A DNA stretch of 64,000 nt from Renibacterium sp. (GCA_017419405.1 JAFOLH010000006.1:186001-250000), one strand, 5' to 3'; counted from the stretch's first letter, positions 8,295-17,352 are shown. Notes: a model not told the origin generated them from the letters alone. Numbers and translations are program-made.

Positions 8295-9017
8295 ATGCCA
8301 AAAACTATTCACGGAATCGACCCCTACGCCCCCGGCGGGCTCGACGAACTCTTCGCCTTCCACCGCGCTACCTTCGGCGATGCCGTCATGGAATCCGAAG
8401 GCGACGGCGCAGCTGCCGAAGATGCCGGCGGCGACCCGTCGTCCCCCACGCCGGGCACCCCGGCCACGGCCGCCCCTGAAGCGCAGGCTCCGGAAGCTCC
8501 TGCGGAATGGGACGGCAAAGTCGAGTCCCTACCCGAACCAGTCCAAAAGCTGATTCGGGATCTGCGAGAAAAGGACGGCGACGAACGCGTCGCAGCCAAA
8601 ACGCTCGCCGCGATCCAAAAAGCCATCAACCCCGACGCCGCCGACGCGAAGGTCGATCCCGAAACACTGGCCGCCGACCTCGTCAAAGAGCGAGCCGAAG
8701 GCCAGACGGCACGCGAAACTCTCCAATCCACCGAGTTGCAACTCGCCGTCTTCCGGAAGGCCGGCCGGCTCGGTGCTGATGGCGACTCACTTTTGGATTC
8801 CACCAGTTTCCTCGCGTCAATCAAGGGGCTGGACGCCTCAGACACCGAGAAAATCGACGCCGCCATCAAAGACGCTGTCGAGAAAAACCCCACCAAGTTC
8901 GCGGCAGCCCGGGTGGCTGGCAAGAGCAGCGCAGAATTCAACGGCGGGCCCGGCGAGCAGCGCACCACCAAACCCACGACCCTCGACGGGGCCATCAGCG
9001 AACACTATGGCTCCTAA
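8295..9017 (+). CDS. Scaffolding protein
   Basis: 240 residues, highly acidic and Ala/Pro-rich in the first 90 residues, then a coiled-coil helix (LAADLVKERAEGQTARETLQ) and a flexible basic tail, the profile of siphovirus scaffolds. It lies directly before the major capsid gene. The ATG at 8295 with GGAGGA before it is preferred to upstream starts. It would guide capsid assembly and leave before or during packaging. No protease gene is seen nearby. Confidence 0.85.
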   Translation: MPKTIHGIDPYAPGGLDELFAFHRATFGDAVMESEGDGAAAEDAGGDPSSPTPGTPATAAPEAQAPEAPAEWDGKVESLPEPVQKLIRDLREKDGDERVAAKTLAAIQKAINPDAADAKVDPETLAADLVKERAEGQTARETLQSTELQLAVFRKAGRLGADGDSLLDSTSFLASIKGLDASDTEKIDAAIKDAVEKNPTKFAAARVAGKSSAEFNGGPGEQRTTKPTTLDGAISEHYGS

Positions 9018-9035
9018 AATCCGAAAGGAACGACA

Positions 9036-9980
9036 ATGCCCGTAACTCTTGACCAGGCGTCCCAGAACGCCACCTCCGCCGTCGATGTCAACGTCATCGA
9101 CGAATTCCGCACCTCCGCGCTCCTGGACCAACTCACGTTCGCCGATGTGGTCAACCCCGCCGGCGGCGGGGCGACCCTGACCTACGGCTACCGCCGGCTC
9201 GCAACCATGGGGAGCGCCCAATTCCGCGCAATCAACAGCGAATACGCGCCGACCGAGGTTACGACCACCCAACACACCAGTGCTTTAAAGGTGCTGGGCG
9301 GTTCGTTCCAGATCGACCGAGTCCTCGCCAAGGTCGGCCCGGCAGCAAGCGGAGAAGTGTCCTTGCAGATGAGCCAGAAGATCAAGGCCGCAAAGGCGAC
9401 CTTCTCTGACGCGGTCATCAACGGCGATAGCGCCACGAATGCCGATTCGTTCGACGGCCTGTCCAAGGCTCTCGCCGGATCCACGACCGAACTGACCAGC
9501 ACCATCGACTGGTCTGGCGGCATGAACGAAGACAAATCCTTCGCCGTTCTGGACGACCTCGACACCTTGCTCGCACTCCTGGACGGCGATGCCGGATTGC
9601 TCATCGCGAATGCGAAGACGCTGGCAAAGATCCGGGCCGCCGCCCGGCGCTCCTCGATGTACGTCAAAGAGCCCGGCCCGGGAAAGTCCAGCCTCGAACG
9701 CTACGGCAACACGATCCTCTTCGACGCCGGCAAGAAGGCTGGAACCAACGACGACATCATCCCCGTCACCGCCGGGGTGAGCAGCCTCTACGCTGTCCGA
9801 CTGGGCCTGGACGGCTTCCACGGGGTCAGCACCCTCGGCGGCAACCTCGTCGAAACGTGGTTGCCCGATTTTACCAAGGCCGGCGCCGTGAAAACTGGCG
9901 AGGTCGAGATGGGTCCGGTCAGTGTCGCCTTGAAAGCCACCAAAGCGGCGGCCGTGGCCCGGAGCATCAAGCTCTCCTAA
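9036..9980 (+). CDS. Major capsid protein
   Basis: 314 residues, the expected size for an HK97-fold capsid protein without a long delta domain. It has a short N-arm, then an extended loop region (RRLATMGSAQFRAINSEY) and the alternating helix and strand pattern of the P and A domains. An AAAGGAA ribosome site precedes it, and a strong hairpin follows the stop, as is common after the most highly expressed virion gene. Confidence 0.92.
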   Translation: MPVTLDQASQNATSAVDVNVIDEFRTSALLDQLTFADVVNPAGGGATLTYGYRRLATMGSAQFRAINSEYAPTEVTTTQHTSALKVLGGSFQIDRVLAKVGPAASGEVSLQMSQKIKAAKATFSDAVINGDSATNADSFDGLSKALAGSTTELTSTIDWSGGMNEDKSFAVLDDLDTLLALLDGDAGLLIANAKTLAKIRAAARRSSMYVKEPGPGKSSLERYGNTILFDAGKKAGTNDDIIPVTAGVSSLYAVRLGLDGFHGVSTLGGNLVETWLPDFTKAGAVKTGEVEMGPVSVALKATKAAAVARSIKLS

Positions 9981-9988
9981 CGTCAACG

Positions 9989-10027
9989 CAACGGGGCAGC
10001 ACCGCAAGTTGCGGTGCTGCCCCGTTG
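9989..10027. terminator. Hairpin after the major capsid gene
   Basis: A perfect 17-bp stem with a 5-nt loop (19-bp arms around one central base) lies 9 bp after the capsid stop and ends 18 bp before the next gene. There is no T-run, so it may act as an attenuator or mRNA stabiliser that sets capsid mRNA above downstream genes. Confidence 0.65.
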
Positions 10028-10045
10028 CTCGGAAAGGAACCAACC

Positions 10046-10426
10046 ATGGCAATTACGATCACCTCGCCCGTCGAGGGATACACAGCCACCACCGAATTCG
10101 GACCGCTCCGGCTCGACTTCGTCGACGGTGTCGCCACCACCGACGAGCCGGTCAGCGAAGGGCACTTCGCGTACTTCCGGGAGCACGGTTTCGGTGTCGA
10201 GCTCGGTGACGATGAGAACAGCGGCGACAACGTTGCGCTGTTCGATCCGTCGGAGAACAAGGTCGAGGACGTCCTCGCCTATCTGGCCGGGCTTGATGAC
10301 AGCGACCCGGTAGCGCACGATGCCGAGGTTGTCCGGGTTCTGGAAGCGGAGCAGGCTGGCAAGAACCGCAGCACGTTGCTTGAGTCCATTGGCGGGACCA
10401 AAGTCCCGGACGGTGGTGCGGAATGA
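10046..10426 (+). CDS. Phage head protein of unknown role
   Basis: 126 residues starting MAITITSPV after AAAGGAA. It is acidic, with a beta-rich first half (YTATTEFGPLRLDFVDG) and a helical end with a LAYLAGLDDSD segment. Its place directly behind the major capsid gene suggests a decoration or head-completion protein, but I see no family signature. Its stop overlaps the next start. Confidence 0.7.
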   Translation: MAITITSPVEGYTATTEFGPLRLDFVDGVATTDEPVSEGHFAYFREHGFGVELGDDENSGDNVALFDPSENKVEDVLAYLAGLDDSDPVAHDAEVVRVLEAEQAGKNRSTLLESIGGTKVPDGGAE

Positions 10427-10722
10427 GCCTCGATCCGCGCGACGTAGTCCCGATCGTCATCGGAACACCGCTTCGGGATGCCGCGGTGAACCCGAAGCCG
10501 TCCGACTTCCTGCCACCGACAAACGCCGGTGTCGCCGGGCCTGGCGGCAACCCGCACGGCCCGAACGTTATCTCCCCGGAGATTCACGCGTTCGAAGGCG
10601 TCCACACCATCCGGCCGAACCTGGTCTCGTCCACTCCTGCGACTCAGTCCCAGGAAGAAACCGACCACCTCATCACCCAACAGCCGACCGCCGCGAAACC
10701 GACCCCGCCGGCCGGAACCTAA
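10423..10722 (+). CDS. Small Pro-rich phage protein, unknown
   Basis: 99 residues, ATG overlapping the preceding TGA. It is low in hydrophobics, rich in Pro, Thr and Gly, and probably largely disordered, with a Pro-rich tail. It lies among head-completion genes and is likely a minor structural or assembly factor. No family recognised. Confidence 0.6.
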   Translation: MSLDPRDVVPIVIGTPLRDAAVNPKPSDFLPPTNAGVAGPGGNPHGPNVISPEIHAFEGVHTIRPNLVSSTPATQSQEETDHLITQQPTAAKPTPPAGT

Positions 10723-10741
10723 CCGATCTGAGGAGGCCCGT

Positions 10742-11170
10742 ATGCCCCGCATCTACGCGACCCCGGAAGACCTGACCGACTGGACAGGTAAACCCGCGCC
10801 GGCGAACGCAACGAGCCTCCTCAGATCTGCGTCCGTCCTCGTCGAGGACGCCACGCTCACCGCAATCTACACCGTCGACCGCGACGGAAAACCAACGCAG
10901 CCGGCTATACGGCAAGCGTTCCTCGAGGCGACTTGCGAGCAAGCCGGGTTCTGGGCTGACAACGACTTGGACCCTGCCAAAGGCGCGCTCTCCACCCAGG
11001 CCCAACGCCTAGTAACGACCAAGGCGATTAGCGGCGCTTCGATCAGCTACGACGCCAACGACGCCGCGCGAACCAAGCAAGCAAAAATCGATGCACTGGA
11101 CCAGCTCAATGCGAATGCGTTGCGGATCCTGCGCAACGCCCAACTCGTGACCACCGCGGTTCAATCATGA
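10742..11170 (+). CDS. Head-to-tail adaptor
   Basis: 142 residues with GAGG before the ATG. The N-terminus (YATPEDLTDWTG, then ANATSLLRSASVLVEDAT) matches the helical head-tail connector family (HK97 gp6 / SPP1 gp15 type), and a long helix closes the protein. It would bind below the portal as the first connector ring. The stop overlaps the next start by 4 bp. Confidence 0.82.
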   Translation: MPRIYATPEDLTDWTGKPAPANATSLLRSASVLVEDATLTAIYTVDRDGKPTQPAIRQAFLEATCEQAGFWADNDLDPAKGALSTQAQRLVTTKAISGASISYDANDAARTKQAKIDALDQLNANALRILRNAQLVTTAVQS

Positions 11171-11490
11171 CCGACGAGCTCGCGGAATTCTGGGTCCACA
11201 CCGTCACCGTCGAAACACTCCTCGCTGAAACGACATTCGGCAAACAGTACGCACCCGTGAGCGACCCGATCCCGGGGTTCCTCTCGGACAAACGGAAGCT
11301 CATTCGCACCGCCGCCGGCGACAACGCAGTCTCCGAATCGACGTTCACCGCAAACCGCCAGTACGCCGGACTCTTCACTGATGGCTCCATCGTCCACCTC
11401 ACCACCCGGGTCGCGACCGTGATGAAAACGGCCGACAACTCCTCGGGGCCGCTCGAACTTCCCGACCACATCGAGGTCAATCTCACCTAG
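11167..11490 (+). CDS. Head-tail stopper
   Basis: 107 residues, beta-rich, ATG overlapping the adaptor stop. The order adaptor, stopper, tail-completion, terminator is the standard connector order and is the main reason for the call. The fold is consistent with SPP1 gp16-type stoppers, with a plug-like loop (GFLSDKRKLIRTAAGD). It would close the channel after packaging. Confidence 0.72.
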   Translation: MTDELAEFWVHTVTVETLLAETTFGKQYAPVSDPIPGFLSDKRKLIRTAAGDNAVSESTFTANRQYAGLFTDGSIVHLTTRVATVMKTADNSSGPLELPDHIEVNLT

Positions 11491-11499
11491 GAGGCATCC

Positions 11500-11847
11500 G
11501 TGGCCAAGGCAGCATTTACCTTCAAACAAGGCCCGGATGCAAGCAAGATCGTCAAAGCCAGCGCAGTCCGTGGCCTTACACTGGCCGGCGAGTATGTGCT
11601 CGGAGAATCAAACGCCGTAGTGCCCATTGAGGAGGGCACGCTCGAACGCTCCGGGACGACCAGCGTCGACCCCGCGAAACTCCAGGCAGCCGTTTCCTAC
11701 GACACTCCCTACGCCGTGCGGCAGCACGAAGACCTATCGCTCCGGCACGACCCCGGACGCCAAGCGAAGTACCTGGAAAACACCATGAACGCCGAGGTCG
11801 GTGCAGTCCGCAAGATCATTGCCGATGCCATCAAGGGGAGCCTCTGA
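11500..11847 (+). CDS. HK97 gp10-like tail-completion/neck protein
   Basis: 115 residues from GTG preceded by AGGAGG. It has a helical start, then VPIEEGTLERSGTTSVD and a strand followed by VSYDTPYAVRQHEDLSLRH, which is typical of the HK97 gp10 neck family. The last base of its TGA is the first base of the next ATG. It joins the tail to the connector. Confidence 0.8.
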   Translation: MAKAAFTFKQGPDASKIVKASAVRGLTLAGEYVLGESNAVVPIEEGTLERSGTTSVDPAKLQAAVSYDTPYAVRQHEDLSLRHDPGRQAKYLENTMNAEVGAVRKIIADAIKGSL

Positions 11848-12284
11848 TGGGATTCCACCTCGCCCTTCTCGCCGGCATCGGCGAATACCTCGACACCCTC
11901 GCAATCGGCAAATGGAATCCGACGCAGCCTTTTGCCCCGGCCGATACGGCCATCACGCTCGACGACCTGCCCACGTCGCCGGACCGGGCCGTCTCGCTGA
12001 ACCTTTACCCGGTGCAGGACGACGGGACCACTGATTCTGTTGTCGGCCTCCAATTCCGGATCCGCGGAGCACCCAACGACAAACGGTCCGACAAGACCAT
12101 CCTCGACGGGCTCTTCGACGCCCTGCATGACCTCAAAAATACCGAACTTGGCGGCATCCCGATTGTCCGGATCTGGCACCAATCCGGGGCGAACCTCGGA
12201 CCGGACGAGAAGCTCCGCCAAGAGCACACAGCCAACTACTACATCCAATTGACCCGCGAGGGCACCCACCGAACCGACGACTAG
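11847..12284 (+). CDS. Tail terminator (minor capsid 3-like)
   Basis: 145 residues. It has an alpha/beta arrangement, with the core SLNLYPVQDD, GLQFRIRG and LDGLFDALHDL pattern seen in tail terminators of Gram-positive siphophages. It caps the tail tube at its determined length and binds the neck. ATG overlaps the previous stop; the gene precedes the major tail protein as expected. Confidence 0.8.
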   Translation: MGFHLALLAGIGEYLDTLAIGKWNPTQPFAPADTAITLDDLPTSPDRAVSLNLYPVQDDGTTDSVVGLQFRIRGAPNDKRSDKTILDGLFDALHDLKNTELGGIPIVRIWHQSGANLGPDEKLRQEHTANYYIQLTREGTHRTDD

Positions 12285-12291
12285 GAGCACC

Positions 12292-12999
12292 ATGTCTACC
12301 ACCTCCATCACCCCGGGCCAGCTTTCCGACTGGGCTGTCCAACTCGCCAAATACACCGACGGATCGACCCCGGCCGATTCCGATCACGTGCCCCTGCGTG
12401 GAATCACCGAATTCACCCCGCCGGTCATCGAAAAGAACCAGGAAGACGACGGCGACTACGACAACGGTGTCTGGGGTTCCCAGACTTCGACCGGAATTAG
12501 CTGGAACTCGAGCGGCACCGTGAAGCTCGCGCGCGGCGGAATGCCCACGGATCCCGGCCAGAAGATCCTCAAGGATGCCGGCATCGGCGTGGCCGAGGCC
12601 GGATACGTCCATTTCCGCTGCTTCAACAAGGTCAGCGGCGAAGGCTGGGAAGGGATCGCGGACGCGACGCTCACCGCGAACGGCGGCCCGAAAACTGACC
12701 TCACGACCGCGGCGTTCACGCTGACCGGGCGAGGTGAGCTCAAGGAATACAGCGCCGCGCCCGGAGTCCAGGCCGAGGCCACGGCCAAAGCAATCGTCGA
12801 GGGCGGCGTGATCACCGGCGCGACGATCAGCAAAGGCGGAACCGGGTACACCAAAGCCCCCACGGTGAAAATCACCGGCGCAGGCACCGGAGCCACGGCC
12901 ACGGCCTCCGTAGCCAATGGCGAAGTCATCAACGTCAACATCACCGCCGGCGGCACCGGATACACCAAGCCGGCCATCTCCTTCACCCGCGCCTCCTAA
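12292..12999 (+). CDS. Major tail protein with C-terminal glycine-rich repeats
   Basis: 235 residues. The first 150 or so form the tail-tube core. After residue 160 come two copies of a GGTGYTK motif with Thr/Gly/Ala-rich strands between them (KITGAGTGATATA), a surface domain of a type often added to tail tubes. AGGAG precedes the ATG and a strong hairpin follows the gene, consistent with high expression. It polymerises around the tape measure to make the tail tube. Confidence 0.85.
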   Translation: MSTTSITPGQLSDWAVQLAKYTDGSTPADSDHVPLRGITEFTPPVIEKNQEDDGDYDNGVWGSQTSTGISWNSSGTVKLARGGMPTDPGQKILKDAGIGVAEAGYVHFRCFNKVSGEGWEGIADATLTANGGPKTDLTTAAFTLTGRGELKEYSAAPGVQAEATAKAIVEGGVITGATISKGGTGYTKAPTVKITGAGTGATATASVANGEVINVNITAGGTGYTKPAISFTRAS

Positions 13000-13009
13000 C
13001 CCCTCAACC

Positions 13010-13047
13010 CCTTCCTGCGCGGTGATCCAAGGCACCGCGCAGGAAGG
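13010..13047. terminator. Hairpin after the major tail gene
   Basis: A perfect 15-bp stem (13010-13024 with 13033-13047) and 8-nt loop, 10 bp after the tail protein stop. Like the hairpin after the capsid gene it lacks a T-run and probably tunes downstream expression. Confidence 0.65.
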
Positions 13048-13093
13048 CACCAGCATCAGCCCAGCCCTTGGAACCCCACCCTTGGAGAACAAC

Positions 13094-13588
13094 ATGCCCC
13101 TCAACGACCTCAGAGACTCCCTCAACGAATCCCTCCGCCTGCCGATCAACGGCGTCATCTACGAAGTCCAACCAATCACCGCCGACGTCGGCCTCCGCTT
13201 TATAGACACCCTGAACGTCACCAGCAAACTCCAGGACGCGAAGAACGAAGGCAAAGAGCCCAGCGCCGACGACATCCAAATCCTGACCGACGCCGCCGAA
13301 AACGACATGTACCGCGACGCTCTCGCCGATTCCTGGCAAGTCATGACCGAGGACGGTTTGACCTTCGCCGAGCTCAAGACGGCGGCCCTGTTCGTGATCA
13401 TGCATGGTGTCTACGGCGAGGAAATCGCAGAACGGTTCTGGAACTCCGGGGGAAAAGAACTCGGCCGGAATCGAGCGGAGCGCCGAACGGCGACCCGGAC
13501 CCGCACGGTCGCGGCCACTACGACCAAGAAACCGGCCTCTCGGACTGGTACGACTACCCGGAAGGCCACACGCAAGACGGCGGGCTGA
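13094..13588 (+). CDS. Tail assembly chaperone, short form (gpG-like)
   Basis: 164 residues from ATG after TTGGAGAAC. Residues 1-120 hold the conserved chaperone part; after the slippery site the zero frame reads a Thr/Arg/Lys-rich tail of the low-complexity kind that often ends the G form. It binds the tape measure during tail assembly. The longer fusion product is listed separately. Confidence 0.85.
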   Translation: MPLNDLRDSLNESLRLPINGVIYEVQPITADVGLRFIDTLNVTSKLQDAKNEGKEPSADDIQILTDAAENDMYRDALADSWQVMTEDGLTFAELKTAALFVIMHGVYGEEIAERFWNSGGKELGRNRAERRTATRTRTVAATTTKKPASRTGTTTRKATRKTAG

Positions 13589-13818
13589 CCTGGGACAAAG
13601 TGGTCAAATACTGGTCCCTGATCGAGGCCGATCTGCACCAGTTCTATCGCATCGATATCCAATCCGGGATCCTTCGGCAGCGCTCCTACAAGTGGCTGAT
13701 CGTCCGGATCCGTTCGCTCCTGGCGCTCCCGCCTACCTTCACCCCAGACGGCCGACCCGTCCATGCCAGCCGTCTCGGCCTGGCCGCCTTCCCGCCAGAG
13801 CCACCACGAAAAACATAA
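13094..13818 (+). CDS. Tail assembly chaperone, -1 frameshift fusion (gpGT-like)
   Basis: Translation of the zero frame to 13456, then one base back, gives 241 residues: 121 from the G frame and 120 from the -1 frame. The -1 frame after the slip reads well (for example QETGLSDWYDYPEGHTQDGG and LTWDKVVKYWSLIEADLHQF) and is much more protein-like than the zero-frame tail, so it is the true T domain. Its stop TAA lies at 13816-13818, just before the tape measure gene. The G-to-GT ratio is set by this slip in lambda-like tails. Confidence 0.88.
13450..13456 (+). other. Slippery heptamer G GGA AAA for programmed -1 frameshifting
   Basis: The zero-frame codons are GGA (13451-13453) and AAA (13454-13456), preceded by G, which is a canonical X XXY YYZ site. 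Slipping one base back re-pairs both tRNAs as GGG AAA. The new frame is open to 13818 and encodes the T part of the chaperone. Confidence 0.88.
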
Positions 13819-13837
13819 CTGCATAGCGGAGGTCCAC

Positions 13838-16468
13838 ATGGCCCTGACCATCGGCGAGCTCGTCGGATATCTGACCCTCGATTCCAAAGGGTTCGACCAA
13901 GGCGTCGGAAAGGCTCAGGGGACGCTGTCCGGTTTCGGCCAAGGCATCGGCAAGTTCGTCGGTGCGACAGGTGCCGCTATCGGCGCTGTCGGCGGGCTCC
14001 TGGGCGGGCTGGCCATTCAGGGCGGCATTAGCCGGGCGCTTCAGATTGAGGACGCACAGGCGAAGCTCAAGGGCCTCGGCCACGACACCGACACGGTCAC
14101 CTCGATCATGAAGAATGCGACCGCCGCTGTGAAAGGCACTGCGTTTGGTTTGGGCGAGGCGGCGACGGCGTCGGCCGGCGCGGTGGCCGCAGGCATCAAG
14201 CCGGGCCAGCAACTCGAGAAAGTCTTGAAGCTTGTGGCGGACTCGGCGACCATCGCCGGGACCGACATGGCTTCGATGGGCTCGATCTTCAACAAGGTCG
14301 CGGCCTCCGGCAAGTTGCAAGGCGACGTCATCAATCAACTCCAGGACGCCGGCGTGCCGGTGCTCCAGTTCGTCGCGAAGCAAATGGGCGTGACTGCCGG
14401 CGAGGCGGCGGACCTGGCGTCGAAGGGCAAGGTCAGCTTCGAGATCTTCTCCGACGCCATGCAACAAGGGCTGGGTGGCGCGGCCGCGAAGTCGGGCGAG
14501 ACGTTCCGCGGTGCCCTGAAAAACACCAGGGCCGCTCTGTCGCGGATCGGTGAGACTCTGGTGTTGCCGTTCATCGCTGCATCGAAAGCGATTTTGAACG
14601 CTGTGATGCCGATTTTCGATGGCCTGAACAATGCTCTGAAGCCGTTTGCGGCCGACCTTGCGCCGAAGGTGGCGGCGGCGGCCGCGAGTATGGCGTCCGG
14701 GCTTGAAGCGTTCTCGTCCCGGGCTTCTGCCGCGATCGGCACGGTTTCGGAGTTTTTCACGAAGTTCGTGGACACGATTCGCGGTTCTGCAGAAAACCTC
14801 AGCGGCATCCTCCTGCCCGCAATTGGCGGAATCATGGGCGCGTTCGGCCCCCTGATGACAAAACTTCCGCTCCTCGGCCCGATGTTCAAGAACATCACCG
14901 GTCCGGTTGGTCTTTTCGTTGGCGCGATCGCCGGATTGATCGCGGCGTCTCCGGAACTCCGCTCGGCCCTTGGTGGCGCATTCGAGCAAATCGTCCCGGT
15001 GATCGGCATGCTAGTCGGTGCCTTCGCTCCGCTGCTTGGCGTCATTGCGCAACTGGCTGAACCGTTGGGCAATCTGATCGCCGCCGTAATCCCGGCGCTC
15101 TCCGGGGTGATCACGGTCCTAGGAACAGCAATTGCCGGCGTAGTCTTTGGCATCAGCACCGCGATCTCCTGGTTCTCGAACCTCAATGGCGGATCGCAAG
15201 CTCTGGCGGCCGGAATTGCCGCACTGGTCGTAGGGCTTGTCGCCTACAACGCTGTGATGAAAGCGCAAGCGGCCTGGACTGCCATCGTTACCGCCGCTAC
15301 CGCGGTTTGGAACGCTGTGCAGGCCGCGAATCCTGTGGGCCTGGTCATCCTGGCCATCGCCGCGCTCATCGCCATCATCGTCCTCCTCGTCTCCAACTGG
15401 GACACCGTCGTCGCTTTCATCACCGATGTGTGGAACGGCTTCATCGGTTGGTTTACCGGCGTCATGGACGGATTCTTCGGCTGGTGGAATCAGATGTGGG
15501 CAGGGCTCTTCGGCTTCGCCACCGACGTGTGGAACGGCTTTGTCGGCTGGGTTCAAGGCATCTGGAACGGCTTCGTCAGTTGGATTATGGCCGTTTTGAT
15601 CGGCTACTACAGCTGGTGGCAGAGCATCTGGAACAGCATCGGACAGACTATTTCCGACGTGTGGAACGGATTCATCGGCTGGATTCAAGGAACCTGGAAC
15701 GGGTTCGTTTCCTGGATCGTCGGCGCGCTGCTCTCACATGCGACCTGGTGGTCCGGCGTCTGGAACGGAATCGGCAAAACCGTCTCCGATATCTGGAACG
15801 GAATTGTCTCCTGGATTGCCGGCGCTATTGAAAACGTTCGATCCACGATTCAGAACGTCCTCAACAGCATCTCCGCATTTTGGGGCAACGCCTGGAACTC
15901 GGCGCGGGATCTCATCGGCAATGTCTGGAACGGCATCAGCAACGGTGTTCGCTCCGGCATTGACAACGTCCTCGGCTTCGTCCGAGACCTGCCCGGCCAG
16001 ATCGGCGGGTTCTTCGCCGGTGCCGGATCCTGGCTGATCGACGCCGGGCGCAACATCATCGACGGATTCCTCAATGGCCTCAAGGGCGCTTTCAACGCGG
16101 TCAAGGACTTCGTCGGCGGAATCGGTGACTGGATCGCCCAGAACAAGGGCCCGAAGGCATACGACCTGGCGCTCCTAGTTCCCGCCGGCGGCTGGATCAT
16201 GGACGGCCTGCAGAAAGGCATCGAGAACTCGATGCCTTCACTGAAGAACACCCTCGGCGATGTGTCGTGGATGATCGCCAACGGGATCGACCCGCAACTC
16301 CAGGCAGGCGGAAACTACGATTTCGCCTCCGGTGGCGGGTTCGGTACGGCTCCGACCACGATCATCAACAACACGTCCAACCTGACCGTCAATCCGTCAC
16401 AGGGTATGTCCGAGGAAAACCTTGCGCGCATCGCCGCCGAGCGGCAGGAATGGCTGGTGAGAAGCTGA
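13838..16468 (+). CDS. Tape measure protein
   Basis: 876 residues, the longest phage gene, directly after the chaperones. It has a Gly-rich N-terminus, a conserved domain (about 60-260), several hydrophobic membrane-like segments between about 340 and 550, then Trp-rich tandem repeats (about 530-700) and a C-terminus ending in the Thr/Ile/Asn segment TTIINNTSNLTV. It sets tail length and is ejected ahead of the DNA. I saw no clear peptidase motif. ATG follows GCGGAGG. Confidence 0.93.
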   Translation: MALTIGELVGYLTLDSKGFDQGVGKAQGTLSGFGQGIGKFVGATGAAIGAVGGLLGGLAIQGGISRALQIEDAQAKLKGLGHDTDTVTSIMKNATAAVKGTAFGLGEAATASAGAVAAGIKPGQQLEKVLKLVADSATIAGTDMASMGSIFNKVAASGKLQGDVINQLQDAGVPVLQFVAKQMGVTAGEAADLASKGKVSFEIFSDAMQQGLGGAAAKSGETFRGALKNTRAALSRIGETLVLPFIAASKAILNAVMPIFDGLNNALKPFAADLAPKVAAAAASMASGLEAFSSRASAAIGTVSEFFTKFVDTIRGSAENLSGILLPAIGGIMGAFGPLMTKLPLLGPMFKNITGPVGLFVGAIAGLIAASPELRSALGGAFEQIVPVIGMLVGAFAPLLGVIAQLAEPLGNLIAAVIPALSGVITVLGTAIAGVVFGISTAISWFSNLNGGSQALAAGIAALVVGLVAYNAVMKAQAAWTAIVTAATAVWNAVQAANPVGLVILAIAALIAIIVLLVSNWDTVVAFITDVWNGFIGWFTGVMDGFFGWWNQMWAGLFGFATDVWNGFVGWVQGIWNGFVSWIMAVLIGYYSWWQSIWNSIGQTISDVWNGFIGWIQGTWNGFVSWIVGALLSHATWWSGVWNGIGKTVSDIWNGIVSWIAGAIENVRSTIQNVLNSISAFWGNAWNSARDLIGNVWNGISNGVRSGIDNVLGFVRDLPGQIGGFFAGAGSWLIDAGRNIIDGFLNGLKGAFNAVKDFVGGIGDWIAQNKGPKAYDLALLVPAGGWIMDGLQKGIENSMPSLKNTLGDVSWMIANGIDPQLQAGGNYDFASGGGFGTAPTTIINNTSNLTVNPSQGMSEENLARIAAERQEWLVRS
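15421..15800 (+). repeat. Trp-rich repeats inside the tape measure gene
   Basis: Imperfect copies of an approximately ten-residue motif, D-V-W-N-G-F-I-G-W and variants (IWNGFVSW, TWNGFVSW, VWNGIG), recur at least six times. Such repeats in tape measure proteins probably reflect periodic packing inside the tube or membrane insertion. Confidence 0.8.
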
Positions 16469-17352
16469 TGGCCCCTTACTCGGTCCCGTCCAGGACGGCG
16501 TTCTTGGTGCTCGGTTCACTGATGTTCAATCGGTGGACCGAGCACGGGTTCTTGATCAAGGTGCTCGATTTGAAAGGCTGGAACGGTCACAAACCTGGAA
16601 TGCGGCGGAACAAAACGGATCGGGTGTGGGCGCCGGGCATCTTCACGGAACCGGGCCAATCGGATGCGCGGCTGATCACGATCGAGTGCCGGGTTTTCAT
16701 GCCCACCGAACAAGCGCTCAGGGAAGCCACCAACCGGCTCGCCGCGGTCCTCCAAGACGGCGGAACTGAGCGCCTTACCGTCGATCATCCGGTCTTTGGT
16801 GTCCAGTACACCGACGTCCAACTTGCCTCCGACACCGACGGGCACTGGTCAGTGCCCGGAATTTACCCCTTCCAGCTTCATCTGATCGCCCCGGACCCTA
16901 AGAAGTACGGCCAATCGGCGACCGGGTCCACTGAGGTCCCGGTCGACGGAGGCGGCCTTTACTACGACCTCGGGACCAGCGCAATCGCTCCGGGCGTCCT
17001 TGACTACGGCCTGCCCGGGAACCCTGGAACTGTGACCATGGCTAATGCCGGCACGGCCAGCACTAGCCCCGTATTCACGGTCACCGGTCAGATGCCTCGC
17101 GGGTTCACGATCACCGAAACTCAGAGCGGCCGAAGGTTGATCTTCACCACAGCAGTCATCGCCGGGCAGGTGCTTCGACTGGACAGCGGTGACGGAACCG
17201 TGACCCTCGACGGTGATGCCGACCGTACTAGCGACCTCATCCGCGCTGAATGGACCCAGCTCCGCCCCGAGTCCTCGAGCACCTGGCTTTTTGAAGCGCC
17301 GGACTCGACCAACGCAAAACTGACCGTGGAGGTAACGCCGGCATGGTGGTAG
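16468..17352 (+). CDS. Distal tail protein (Dit-like)
   Basis: 294 residues. The ATG overlaps the tape measure TGA. The first half has the Dit pattern (LDLKGWNGHKPGMRRNKTDR, then PGIFTEPGQSDARLITIEC) and the second half is a beta-sandwich domain. It would form the hexameric ring at the tail tip that joins the tube to the next gene product. The last 10 bp overlap the following gene. Confidence 0.8.
   Translation: MAPYSVPSRTAFLVLGSLMFNRWTEHGFLIKVLDLKGWNGHKPGMRRNKTDRVWAPGIFTEPGQSDARLITIECRVFMPTEQALREATNRLAAVLQDGGTERLTVDHPVFGVQYTDVQLASDTDGHWSVPGIYPFQLHLIAPDPKKYGQSATGSTEVPVDGGGLYYDLGTSAIAPGVLDYGLPGNPGTVTMANAGTASTSPVFTVTGQMPRGFTITETQSGRRLIFTTAVIAGQVLRLDSGDGTVTLDGDADRTSDLIRAEWTQLRPESSSTWLFEAPDSTNAKLTVEVTPAWW

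Noticed and set aside
15421-15800. Possible CRISPR-like array
   Set aside because: The repeats are imperfect, in frame, and encode Trp-rich repeats of the tape measure protein; there are no unique spacers.
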